Shown in pieces: positions 35,255 to 43,967 of a DNA stretch of 64,000 nt. The stretch comes from JBJTUH01 sp044346175 (GTDB lineage: Bacteria; Cyanobacteriota; Vampirovibrionia; Vampirovibrionales; JAJTHC01): contig JBIIZQ010000005.1 of NCBI GenBank assembly GCA_044346175.1, positions 62,001 through 126,000 on the forward strand, given 5' to 3'. The notes under the pieces were generated by a model. It was not told the DNA's origin, searched no databases, and saw only the letters and a list, made by a program, of their open reading frames with translations. Every line of letters begins with the position of its first letter. Position 1 is the first letter of the stretch. The translations under genes were made by a program, and so were the position numbers.

Positions 35255-37258
35255 ATGATTTTTCACAAGCTGATTACATCTGTTTTTGAAACAGGCAAAC
35301 TGAAATGGGCTTCACCACAGGAGGATGTGCATAAGGGGTTATATGCCACAGAGGTACCCTCAGGAAAGCATGCCGCAGATACCTTTAAGTTGAAACACCC
35401 TCCCAAAGGACAGGGTTTTTCCTCAGAGGTACTCTATGAACACTGGATGGAGCAAGCCGCACAGGCTGAAGTTGCTCAAGCTTACAATCAGGCATTGATT
35501 GCCTATCGTCAAGCGGCGGACATCAAACGTAATGACCCTGAGCCGTACTTAGAGGCACTGCGTGTGTGTGAGCAGGCACTTCAACATCCAGATATGGCCT
35601 TGGAGTGGTTGCAGCTTGCCTTGCAAGAATGCCCTATGACGCTCACACTTCTTGAGCATTGGTGTCGCTTTTGTATGACTCATCACAAATTTGACCTTGC
35701 AGAACGTGCCATACGTCAAGCAAAATCACTTTTAAAAGAGTCGATGGTTGAAATTACCTTTTTACAGGCACAGGTGTATCAGGCAAGAGGTATTTTGGGT
35801 GAGGCCTTGCAATGGTTCCAATATGTGATTCGTGAAGCATCCAAAAAGCCTGATGTCGTCCCCGAAAAATCTGCTTTAATCATAGAAAGTCATATGCAGT
35901 GTGCCCAAATTTATTTGGAACTCGGCAATACAGATGCTGGCTTGCGTGAACTACAATACCTCAGAAAATTAAATCCGAATCATTTGCATGTTTTGCAAAA
36001 TCTTATTTACGCTTTGCTGAGTCATCACTACCCTAAAGAGGCGGCCCATGTCGCACGAGAAGCCTTACAGGTATTTCCTGATACACCCATACTCCATTAC
36101 TTTTTGGCACAAGCTTTAGAGGAAGAAGGACGATTAGACCTTGCCGTAGCCAATTATCTGCATGCAAAGCGCCTTGATGATGAAGACCCCCTGTATTTAT
36201 TAGGGTTATGTTTTGCCCTCCGTAAAATGTCCCGTATCCATGAGGCACTGGAATACCTTGAAGTTTCTCACCGAAAAGACCCTAAAAACACGGCTTTTTA
36301 TTATCCTTTGGGCATACTCTATTTACAGTGTAAGCAGCTGGAACGTGCAGAACATTTCCTTGAGCTTGCACTGAAACACCATATTGAAGTTGCTCAAGTA
36401 CGTCCACTGCTCGCTATGATATGGCAACAAAACCCAATGAAAGCAAAGCAGGCACTGGTTGTGTTACAACAGGCACTACAGCAAGACCCTCATAATAGGG
36501 ATGTACTCCATCAGTTAGGACAGTTTTATGCGACGGCGAAACAGTGGCCTCAAGCACAAATTTTTTTGGAAAAAGCCTATCGTCTTAACCCTGAAGATAC
36601 TACCCTTCGTTATGACCTTGCCATGTGTTATATTGACCAAAAACTATATCCTAAAGCACTTCAACTTCTCAAACATGCCCATCAGAAGCAAAAACTTGAC
36701 CTCAAAACGCACTTGCTCCTTGTGAGCCTATGCTTACAACTTAAAACAGAACTTGCTTATGCTCGAGAAGCACTGGCTAAACTTGTGGTGGAATACCCAG
36801 TGAACCCTCAAGTTTTGATATTGCAGGGAGAGCTTGCCTTACGGGAAGGTGCTTTTGAAACAGTCGATGCGATTGCACGCCGTTTAATGCTATTGCCTCA
36901 AGATGCGATTATTGAAGGACATTGGCTACTTGGACAAAAGTTTTTCCAAATGGCATTGCAAGCTCAGGCTTCCCCCGAGCAAAAAGAAGTTTGGATGAAC
37001 GAGGCAAAAAAGGCATGGGAATGGGTGTTGGAACGTTACCCTAAACATGAGCCTTCTTGGGAATCGTATTTATTAGTCGCATTACATCTTGTAAATGGTC
37101 AATGGGTGCATTACCTACGTACGTTGGAATGGTTGATTGAGCGTTATGCCCATCAGCAACCAGAGGTACTTCATATTTTGAAGCGTCAAGCCAAAAAAGC
37201 CTTATCGGGGTTTAACCTTGAAAAACATCATCCTCAAGTAGATACACTTGCCTCTTAG
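35255..37258 (+). CDS. TPR-repeat protein
   Basis: A 667-residue protein made largely of tetratricopeptide-like helical repeats from about residue 60 to 640. Clear ones are EVAQAYNQALIAYRQAADIK, DAGLRELQYLRKLNPNHLHV and PQAQIFLEKAYRLNPEDTTL. No signal peptide or membrane span; likely a cytoplasmic scaffold or chaperone. TPR proteins often escort or assemble secreted subunits, so its place after the MGLAA and Gly-rich genes (51 bp gap) suggests a role with them. Codon use is continuous with neighbours. Two terminator-like hairpins follow the stop. Exact repeat number would need a profile search. Confidence 0.88.
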   Translation: MIFHKLITSVFETGKLKWASPQEDVHKGLYATEVPSGKHAADTFKLKHPPKGQGFSSEVLYEHWMEQAAQAEVAQAYNQALIAYRQAADIKRNDPEPYLEALRVCEQALQHPDMALEWLQLALQECPMTLTLLEHWCRFCMTHHKFDLAERAIRQAKSLLKESMVEITFLQAQVYQARGILGEALQWFQYVIREASKKPDVVPEKSALIIESHMQCAQIYLELGNTDAGLRELQYLRKLNPNHLHVLQNLIYALLSHHYPKEAAHVAREALQVFPDTPILHYFLAQALEEEGRLDLAVANYLHAKRLDDEDPLYLLGLCFALRKMSRIHEALEYLEVSHRKDPKNTAFYYPLGILYLQCKQLERAEHFLELALKHHIEVAQVRPLLAMIWQQNPMKAKQALVVLQQALQQDPHNRDVLHQLGQFYATAKQWPQAQIFLEKAYRLNPEDTTLRYDLAMCYIDQKLYPKALQLLKHAHQKQKLDLKTHLLLVSLCLQLKTELAYAREALAKLVVEYPVNPQVLILQGELALREGAFETVDAIARRLMLLPQDAIIEGHWLLGQKFFQMALQAQASPEQKEVWMNEAKKAWEWVLERYPKHEPSWESYLLVALHLVNGQWVHYLRTLEWLIERYAHQQPEVLHILKRQAKKALSGFNLEKHHPQVDTLAS

Positions 37259-37280
37259 AAATAGGGTGTGTAAAGTGGGT

Positions 37281-37301
37281 ACCGATTTTTATCGGTTTTT
37301 T
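37281..37301 (+). terminator. Terminator of the MGLAA/TPR unit
   Basis: ACCGAT-TTTT-ATCGGT followed by a T-run, 22 bases after the stop. An alternative longer stem can form with ATCGGTA further right. Confidence 0.7.
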
Positions 37302-37345
37302 ATCGGTATGCACTTTTAGAATACGAGGTATGCTCACTCAAAAGC

Positions 37346-37373
37346 AAGGGGAAGGCTTGCAAGCCTTCCCCTT
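37346..37373. terminator. Perfect 28-bp palindrome, convergent terminator
   Basis: AAGGGGAAGGCTTG / CAAGCCTTCCCCTT with no unpaired loop; between the convergent stops at 37258 and 37386. Confidence 0.65.
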
Positions 37374-37385
37374 TACTCGTTTGGC

Positions 37386-37709
37386 TTAGCCAAAAAGCCC
37401 ACCAATAAAGTTTTGAACCCCTCTGAAGAACCATTGTGCAGTTCCCGCAGAGTAAGGATTACTGTTCCCCATTTCTTTACGTGCGTTATCAAAGCGTTGT
37501 TCAGCTGTTTTACGCGGAGGCTGTGAGGCTCGTGTTTGCTGTGTGTTACTTGAACCTGTTGCATTGGAGGTTCTTCTGTTTGTGTCATTGGAGGTTCTTC
37601 TCTGGATTTTACTAATATCAAATGGTGGCATATCGGACTTGGGTACACTAATACCAAAACGTTGAGAGGCTTGTTGCGACAAAGAGGGGGCTTGGTGCTG
37701 AATAAGCAT
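37386..37709 (-). CDS. Small Ser/Asn/Arg-rich protein with C-terminal helix
   Basis: A 107-residue protein of unknown function. Residues 33-70 are low complexity (RRTSNDTNRRTSNAT is a direct duplication also seen in the DNA). The C-terminus ends in an aromatic, amphipathic stretch WFFRGVQNFIGGLFG that could bind a membrane or a partner groove. No signal peptide. A TATTAT promoter-like box lies about 40 bases upstream. It faces the TPR gene across a palindromic terminator. Small disordered proteins with a hydrophobic tail are also seen at 59325 and 62143, but without sequence match. Confidence 0.6.
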   Translation of the reverse strand: MLIQHQAPSLSQQASQRFGISVPKSDMPPFDISKIQRRTSNDTNRRTSNATGSSNTQQTRASQPPRKTAEQRFDNARKEMGNSNPYSAGTAQWFFRGVQNFIGGLFG

Positions 37710-37923
37710 GGTGTTAAAAATTCCGTTTTAATTTTTTGAGGGTATAATACTAAGCACACAGTAAAAAAACACACAAAAATAAGCACAGAAAGATGATTCT
37801 GTGGCAACACAAGGGTTTAAACGTTAAGACCCCGCCTTGACGCATTTTTTAACAACCTTAAACGTAATGGTATAAAGTTGCTTTAATGAGAGCATAGCGA
37901 TGCTGTTAAAAAAAGGCAAGCTC

Positions 37924-37963
37924 TTTTATGAAAATGTTACATTATTGCAACATTTTCATAAAA
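37924..37963. repeat. 15-bp perfect inverted repeat
   Basis: TTTTATGAAAATGTT / AACATTTTCATAAAA around ACATTATTGC. In the gene-free stretch 37710-38369, which otherwise holds a REP-like copy and no evident gene. Confidence 0.6.
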
Positions 37964-38069
37964 CGACGCTCCTAAGCATTCATACGTCCAACGCCTATAT
38001 TCAGTATGACGTGCCTTCCCCTGTCACCCTGCACGGAGTGGCAGGGTCTACTACACCTCACCTCACCTT

Positions 38070-38099
38070 CTGGATTCCGCCACTTCGTACGGCATGACG
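38070..38099 (-). repeat. Dispersed REP-like element, copy 5
   Basis: CTGGATTCCGC, loop, then CGGCATGACG; reverse orientation to copies 1, 3 and 4. Confidence 0.6.
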
Positions 38100-38369
38100 A
38101 CGCATTCGGGCAATCGTATGAAAAAGCTCCTTCCTTCCTCTCTCTTATCTCTCTCCATGGGCCCCACAGAGAGAGAAGATGACCTATTGAGAATAATCTC
38201 ATGATTTTAATCCATCAAGCTTTCTATAGCCTTTCATGCGATTACCCTACCCAGATAAAGAGAAGAGTTTGTGCTTAGGGGGTGTTTTTGATACAATACT
38301 TACTAATCAATAAGGCACTGTTGCCTGTTAATGTCTAATTCCGTTTTTGATGACTATCGAGGGTGAACC

Positions 38370-40139
38370 TTGTCAGGGCAGAGATGCAGCAGCAATCAAC
38401 CTTTTTTCGGTAGGGTGTCTTGGAATAGGCATTGCGGGCTTACCAATGGCATCCGTCATTGGGCAGTGTCTTTTTATTTGCTGGCTACACTGCTTGTATT
38501 CAGCGTGCCATGGCTTTTTGTGTGTAAGGGGTATGCACAAAGCCCTCCGACATCCCCTCAAGCTTCCCAAAAACCTACTGATACCACACAGGCACTTCAA
38601 CGTGCCTTAACCAAAGTGCGTGTTTCACCTCTTGAGAACACGCCGCTTCAGGAGTCTTTTCCTTTGCTTGACGAGCAAGAAGAAGCCCAGTACGGTATGC
38701 AGGCACTCTGTGTACAAATTAGGGTGCTTTTTCGTATTGCGGACCAAGCCCTCTTGCAAAATCATTTTGATTTGACGCTTGAAGCCCTCAACCATATTCA
38801 ACGCAAGCAACGTAGGTTGCAACAGGAAATGTATCAGTTAGGTTTGACTGAAATGGCACCCGTTGCTTCTAAAAAAGAAGCCCTTTCGTCGCCATCCCAT
38901 TTTCTGGATGAAGACATGGGGTATCTTTTATTACCGCTTTCGATGAGACACCCCGTTGAGCTAGAGGGGCTTGAAGCACCCAAATTTCGTTCGTCTGTGG
39001 CACAAAATGTTATTCAAGATGTTTTTCATTCCACAGCCTACCGCCGTAAACAAAACGATGCCCTTGCACGTTTACCAGACGATGCAACCGTCCTACAGCG
39101 CTTTATATTGACCATTACACATTTGCAAAACCAACAATCACAAAAGGTGCGTTTGTCTCAACACGAGTTGGAACAGCTTCACATTTTGCTATTACAGCAG
39201 GAGTTGTCGATTGAATCACTGCGTCAAGCATTTAGTCATCCTTGGATACAGGCGTTTTTACTTGCCCGTAAGGCGATGGCTTCAGATGCAACTCGTATGA
39301 GTCAGGTGGCTTATCTCCAAGAGGCTGGGAATCATTTACGTAAGCCCTTTTTCTCGCCCTCCTTGCTTCAAACCTTGAAACGTGTCCATCCTTCTTTGGA
39401 TACGCAAGCTTTAGAGGTTAATCTAGTCCCTTTTTGGCAAGGGTATGTGGCTTATCTTATGCGTCTTGTTCAACAGACGCATACCCCTGAGTCTTTGCAA
39501 CAAGGGGTGTGTTTAAGGCACACGCCCTTTACGCAAGCGGTTGAAAACCATACCTTCATTTACCCTGAGGCATGGCTACGTGTTTGGTTACCCGTGGTGC
39601 GTCAAGCACGGTATTTAAGCTTGTTGCGTTATTCTGCCTTTGCACCCATTATGCAACAATTTGATAAAAAAGGTCGTGTGATTGATACACCCTACTATCA
39701 GCTTTATCATCAAGTGATGCCTCGTCTATTGTTACTCTTAACTTACAATAGCCACTTTAAAACCTTAGCGATGTTTCAAGCATTTCAAAATCAGAGTAAG
39801 CATGAAGCGTATTCATTTGAGGTTGGAAACGCTAAGGAGGCTCTTGAGACTTTGCAAGCTTGGTATGTGACCCGTCCTGAGGTGCTTCCCCATTTAGAAC
39901 TGGCATGGTATAAAGCCTTGAAACACGCCCGTTTGTTGGACAATCAAGAACGCCTGATGCGTCAGGCCTTGGTGTTACCTTGGGTTAGGGCGACTGCCGA
40001 CCTTTCTACACACCATGTCAGCCCTGAGGTTGATGCTTTTGCTGCTTGGCAACAGAAGAGTTCTTCAGGGCTTTATGTACTCTTTGAACGTACGACCCTG
40101 AAACCCAACCGTGGGTATTTGCAAACGTTGATGAAGTAG
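38370..40139 (+). CDS. Exported hypothetical protein
   Basis: A 589-residue protein. The frame opens with a TTG at 38370 (GAGGGTG 4 bases upstream); a GTG at 38415 is an alternative, and no early ATG exists, so the start is uncertain. Residues 29-56 form a signal sequence (WAVSFYLLATLLVFSVPWLF, then CKGYAQS with a likely cleavage after YAQ). The mature part is strongly alpha-helical, rich in Gln, Leu and His, with segments like LALEALNHIQRKQRRLQQEM that could be a coiled coil. I recognise no domain. It may precede the UPF0118 gene 93 bp downstream in one unit, but a weak hairpin lies between them. Confidence 0.72.
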   Translation: MSGQRCSSNQPFFGRVSWNRHCGLTNGIRHWAVSFYLLATLLVFSVPWLFVCKGYAQSPPTSPQASQKPTDTTQALQRALTKVRVSPLENTPLQESFPLLDEQEEAQYGMQALCVQIRVLFRIADQALLQNHFDLTLEALNHIQRKQRRLQQEMYQLGLTEMAPVASKKEALSSPSHFLDEDMGYLLLPLSMRHPVELEGLEAPKFRSSVAQNVIQDVFHSTAYRRKQNDALARLPDDATVLQRFILTITHLQNQQSQKVRLSQHELEQLHILLLQQELSIESLRQAFSHPWIQAFLLARKAMASDATRMSQVAYLQEAGNHLRKPFFSPSLLQTLKRVHPSLDTQALEVNLVPFWQGYVAYLMRLVQQTHTPESLQQGVCLRHTPFTQAVENHTFIYPEAWLRVWLPVVRQARYLSLLRYSAFAPIMQQFDKKGRVIDTPYYQLYHQVMPRLLLLLTYNSHFKTLAMFQAFQNQSKHEAYSFEVGNAKEALETLQAWYVTRPEVLPHLELAWYKALKHARLLDNQERLMRQALVLPWVRATADLSTHHVSPEVDAFAAWQQKSSSGLYVLFERTTLKPNRGYLQTLMK

Positions 40140-40232
40140 TTTCTACACCGTTTTTGGTGTGGTGCTATTTGTTTTTACGGATTATCTTTTTGATAGATTG
40201 TCATTTCGCTGATTTTCAAGGAACTCTCTCTA

Positions 40233-41795
40233 ATGCGCTTTAGAATGTCCACCCTGATTGACCGTGCTGCACAGCTGAGTCTTTGTACAATGGGGATATT
40301 CCACATAGGTTTAATTGCAACGCAATTGGGTAATGCGTTTCAAAGCGTGATTGTGATGCTGGGCTTGGTACTTGTGTGGGTTTATGTACTCCTTGCACCC
40401 GTGAATGGTCTTACGCTGTTGCTTCAAAAAGCGTCTGGGTGGCTTGGTCGTGCGTATCATTGGCCCAAGGGGCTTGTGAAAACATGCCGTACACTTTCAA
40501 GAGCCGTGGCTATTTTAAGTATGTACGCTCTCAGTGCGTTAACACTCTTCTTGATGAGTTTGTGGGTTGTACCCACTGCATTGGAGCAGTTTACGGTGCT
40601 GCAACGTCAGTTGCCTGGTATGGTGCATCAAAGTCTTGAATGGCTGATTGAGCAACCTATCGTGATTGACACCATTGAAGAAGATGTCCAGCAATCCTTG
40701 CAAGAGTACCGTAAACAAAAACATGGTATCGCCGTCTTAGTACCTACACGCCAACATGGAGCATCCTTACCCCATGAAGCTAGCCAGCCTCTATCACCCG
40801 CTCAAGAGAAACCTCCTTCAAAACCTCCTGCGACAAACAAGCATCATTGGACGAAAGAAGAAGCCACCTTTATTGAGACGGTTTGGCTTCCAGCCCATTT
40901 AAAAACGGTGTTCCAGTTAGGAACACCTGGTAGTGCCTCTCGTCAATCAAGTGTGCAGGGTAAACAGCCTCCCTCGAGTATGCCAACGCTTTTCCCCTCG
41001 AATGCTTCGCCTCGTGGTACGATGAATCTTCCACCTGTGAGTGGTGCGAATAGTGGGGTTCCAAATCCAGCAGGGAATAGCCTTGCTTTGGCAAGCAGTG
41101 TGGTGGGGCAAGTGCTGGCACAAGTCGCACAGGTACTGGGAGGTGCTTTGTCAGGTTTACTCTACGTCTTAACTGGTTCGGTACTGGTATTTTATTTGCT
41201 CTTAGATGGGCCTAAATTGAAGAGTGAGTTCATTCAACTTTTTCCTATGAAGTTACAGCCACCCGTCAAACAACTTTTTTTAGACACCCACCATATTATG
41301 TATGGTTTCGTGAAAGGGCAGGTCTTTTTAGGGATTGCCACGGGTATTTTCATGATGATTGTGTATGCCGCCTTTGGTACACCCTTTGCGTTTCTTCTTG
41401 GGTTGTGGTTTGGTGCGGCAGAAATACTCCCTGTTGTGGGGACATGGATTGGCTTTTTACCTGGTATTTTACTGATGCTTTTTATCTCACCCATTAAGCT
41501 GTTGTTTTTAATGATGATTGTTTATATTTACCAAACCATTAAAGATAACATCGTTGCCCCTAAAGTGATTGGTGACACGATGGGATTGCATCCTGTGGTG
41601 GTGGTTTTATCCTTGCTGATATGCTCTCAGTTGAATGGTCTTATTGGTGTGTTATTTGCTATTCCTTTAGCTAGCTTCCTAAAAGTCATTCTATTGCATA
41701 TCAAAACCTATGTAGAAAGCCCAAGCCCATCGACCCCAAGTCTATCGGAATATACGGCATTATCAAATCCCCCTCCAGAGATGCAAAGCCCTTGA
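40233..41795 (+). CDS. UPF0118 (AI-2E/PerM family) membrane protein
   Basis: A 520-residue multispanning inner-membrane protein of the PerM/AI-2 exporter-like family, members of which act as exporters or ion antiporters. Two N-terminal span groups (about 15-60, 82-110) and the C-terminal group are typical. The C-terminus includes LGLWFGAAEILPVVGTWIGF and the family signature YIYQTIKDNIVAPKVIGDTM. Between them sits an unusual Pro/Ser/Gly-rich insertion of about 120 residues (160-285), exposed and disordered, where family members have a compact soluble region. AAGGA is 10 bases before the ATG. Substrate unknown; AI-2 transport should not be assumed. Confidence 0.88.
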   Translation: MRFRMSTLIDRAAQLSLCTMGIFHIGLIATQLGNAFQSVIVMLGLVLVWVYVLLAPVNGLTLLLQKASGWLGRAYHWPKGLVKTCRTLSRAVAILSMYALSALTLFLMSLWVVPTALEQFTVLQRQLPGMVHQSLEWLIEQPIVIDTIEEDVQQSLQEYRKQKHGIAVLVPTRQHGASLPHEASQPLSPAQEKPPSKPPATNKHHWTKEEATFIETVWLPAHLKTVFQLGTPGSASRQSSVQGKQPPSSMPTLFPSNASPRGTMNLPPVSGANSGVPNPAGNSLALASSVVGQVLAQVAQVLGGALSGLLYVLTGSVLVFYLLLDGPKLKSEFIQLFPMKLQPPVKQLFLDTHHIMYGFVKGQVFLGIATGIFMMIVYAAFGTPFAFLLGLWFGAAEILPVVGTWIGFLPGILLMLFISPIKLLFLMMIVYIYQTIKDNIVAPKVIGDTMGLHPVVVVLSLLICSQLNGLIGVLFAIPLASFLKVILLHIKTYVESPSPSTPSLSEYTALSNPPPEMQSP

Positions 41796-42259
41796 GGTAA
41801 CAAGAGGCATTGGCTGTTTTCGTTAAAAAACGTTACAATTTGCAGCTTTGCCCACAAAAGAGGTATACTTCTGAATGAATGGAAATAGAAAGGCTTTTTG
41901 GGTTCTCTCATAGAGACCTCTTTACGCTTTGGGTTACTGGTCTAATACAATATCGGCTTGACGTTGTTTTGTATGCACTCGCCTGGGGCTGTCATACATG
42001 GCTATCGTCTTATGTTGCCTTACTTGGTGTTGTCTTCTGTGCAATTCCAAATGATAGCTTGTTTTTATTGTATTAAGCCGTCATAAAACATGTCTTGTTT
42101 CACATCTTGATGTTGTGTGGATAAAGTCGGTTTGGATTGATTCGGAAACTCTGTTTAAGGATTTTTCTTTCATCGCATTTTAGTAAAATGCTTGTTGAAG
42201 AAGACCCTGTAAGGACCTGTGTGATATTGCCTAGGATTTAGGAAAGAGGTTTAACGACA
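41796..42259. other. Intergenic stretch without a supported gene
   Basis: A 65-codon hydrophobic frame at 41879-42076 (plus) lacks a well-placed ribosome site. Nothing else recognisable; the symporter promoter should be here. Confidence 0.4.
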
Positions 42260-43609
42260 ATGGGAAGTACCATGCGATTTTTATGGCTACTAATGGTAGG
42301 GTTAGGATTAGGCACGCGTCGACATATCAATGTTTTAATTGCCATTCTCTCTGGTGCCATTTTAGGGATTGTAGCACCACAAGTGTCTTGGCTGATGCCT
42401 AGTGTGGCTGTGTTTGATGTTTTAGGGCAGCTCTTCATTCGTATGGTGATGATGCTCGTGATTCCTATGGTAGTGAGTGCCTTAATAGTAGGGCTTGGTG
42501 CGATTAAGAACGAGGAGGATTTGAACCGTATTGGCGGTAAAACACTCACTTGGTTTTTAACCCTAATGACTTTAGGCAGTGTAGTAGGACTCTTTTTTGT
42601 GAGCTTGTTTAAGCCTGGTTTCAGTTTACAGGCTGATATGCAGCACCTTTTAGCGAATACCCACACGACCATGCAAACCGCTGGGGTTCAGCTTGGGCAA
42701 GCGGCTTCACTGAAAGACCTCCTCATTCATTTAATTCCTGATAACCCGATTCAGGCCTTAAGCACCATGGACATGCTCCCTGTACTACTTTTTACCTTGG
42801 TGCTTGGTGTGGCGTGTAATCGTATTGGTGATGCGGGCAAGCCATTGGTAAGCTTTTTTGAGAGCTTGTACATGGCCACCATGAAAATTACTCACTGGGT
42901 GATGATGTTTTCTGTGATAGGGGTTTTCTCTTTAACTTTCTCAAGCGTCGCACGTTTAGGTGTTCAGGTTTTCAGTCATTTACTGCCTTTTGCCCTGACG
43001 GTACTGGTTGCCTTGGCAACACTGCTCTTGGTTATATTACCTGCTGTCCTTTACTATGGGGCAAGGGTCTCTCCTGTGAAGTTTTATCAGTCTATTTCAG
43101 AAGCTATGATGGTAGGCTTCGGTACGGCAAGCTACGGTGCGACATTGCCTATTACCATGGCATGTGCGGAACAGCGTACGGGTCTCAGCCATAAAATGGC
43201 AACCTTTGTATTACCCATTGGGGCAAATATGAAGCTCGCAACTGCCATGTTTGAGGTCATTGCCACAGTGTTTCTTGCACAAGCGATGGGGCTTTCTGTC
43301 GGGTTGTATGAAGCCGTTTTAATTACTATCCTTTCCATCGTCGCTTCCATTGCTGCACCAGGTGTGCCGAGTGCAGGGCTTGTGACGCTTGCCATTATTA
43401 CTAAAAGTTTAGGCGGCTCCTACGCTCAACTGGCAAGTGCGGTGGTACTGCTCTGGCCCATTGACCGTATTTTGGATATGCTCCGAACCATGGTCAACGT
43501 TGCAGGAGGGGTGACTGTGGCAACACTGGTGGCTTCTTCCGAGCAAGAACTTAATGAGGATGTTCTAAATCATCAAGTGCTTTGGAAAGATGATATGCTC
43601 AAAGCCTAG
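42260..43609 (+). CDS. SDF-family dicarboxylate/amino-acid:cation symporter
   Basis: A 449-residue secondary transporter of the sodium:dicarboxylate (DAACS) family. It has eight or so spans and two re-entrant hairpins. Early motif LGQLFIRMVMMLVIPMVVSA is typical. Hairpin 1 reads GTASYGATLPITMACAE, and the pre-TM7 strand ends VLPIGANMKLATAMFE. In glutamate and C4-dicarboxylate carriers that site is NMDGT or NLDGT and coordinates Na and substrate; here it is Asn323-Met-Lys-Leu-Ala. A similarly relaxed site exists in the Ser/Thr member SstT (NMAGA). Substrate is therefore open. AAAGAGG is 10 bases before the ATG. An intrinsic terminator follows at 43620. Confidence 0.88.
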   Translation: MGSTMRFLWLLMVGLGLGTRRHINVLIAILSGAILGIVAPQVSWLMPSVAVFDVLGQLFIRMVMMLVIPMVVSALIVGLGAIKNEEDLNRIGGKTLTWFLTLMTLGSVVGLFFVSLFKPGFSLQADMQHLLANTHTTMQTAGVQLGQAASLKDLLIHLIPDNPIQALSTMDMLPVLLFTLVLGVACNRIGDAGKPLVSFFESLYMATMKITHWVMMFSVIGVFSLTFSSVARLGVQVFSHLLPFALTVLVALATLLLVILPAVLYYGARVSPVKFYQSISEAMMVGFGTASYGATLPITMACAEQRTGLSHKMATFVLPIGANMKLATAMFEVIATVFLAQAMGLSVGLYEAVLITILSIVASIAAPGVPSAGLVTLAIITKSLGGSYAQLASAVVLLWPIDRILDMLRTMVNVAGGVTVATLVASSEQELNEDVLNHQVLWKDDMLKA

Positions 43610-43859
43610 AACCCTTAGTAATCCCTACCCCTTGAGTTGGAGGGGTCAGGGATTCCTTCTTTACAAAACACCAGCTCAGGCAAAGGCGTATTTAACTAAA
43701 AATAAAGATGCTGTCTGTCGTATTGTGAATGAAGTGGCAGGGTATGTTCGTTCAGTTAATCCTGGGTTAAATACAACCAGTTTGAGTGCTGTTGTAGTTG
43801 AGAATCAACGTAATGGAAGTAGTAAAATCCATACCACGACAAGCTACCCGATAAAATAG
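43590..43859 (+). CDS. Possible small protein overlapping the symporter end
   Basis: An 89-codon frame starting 20 bases before the symporter stop. Its first third runs through the terminator stem at 43620-43654 and is probably not translated as such. The last 60 codons (AQAKAYLTKNKDAVCRIVNE onward) look like real soluble protein, ending TTSYPIK. A strong terminator follows 33 bases later. It may be a genuine small gene with a later non-ATG start, or a remnant. No family recognised. Confidence 0.35.
   Translation: MICSKPRTLSNPYPLSWRGQGFLLYKTPAQAKAYLTKNKDAVCRIVNEVAGYVRSVNPGLNTTSLSAVVVENQRNGSSKIHTTTSYPIK
43620..43660 (+). terminator. Terminator of the symporter gene
   Basis: AATCCCT-A-CCCCT / AGGGG-TC-AGGGATT with an 8-base loop, then CCTTCTTT. 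Begins 10 bases past the stop. Confidence 0.65.
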
Positions 43860-43891
43860 GCATTTTGGGCAAATATCAAAAGGCAAGTATC

Positions 43892-43927
43892 AAAAAGAGT
43901 ACCCCTCAAAGTAGGGGTACTCTTTTT
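43892..43927. terminator. Bidirectional terminator beside prs
   Basis: Fifteen perfect pairs, AAAAAGAGTACCCCT / AGGGGTACTCTTTTT, loop CAAAGT. T-runs on both strands; serves prs (minus) and the small plus-strand frame. Confidence 0.9.
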
Positions 43928-43967
43928 ATTAGCGTTTAAAAGGTTAACGTCATTCGTGATGCGGTGT

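Noticed and set aside
41879..42076. 65-codon hydrophobic frame before the symporter
   Set aside because: Nearest purine-rich site is about 15 bases from the ATG; codon use not convincing; no neighbours.
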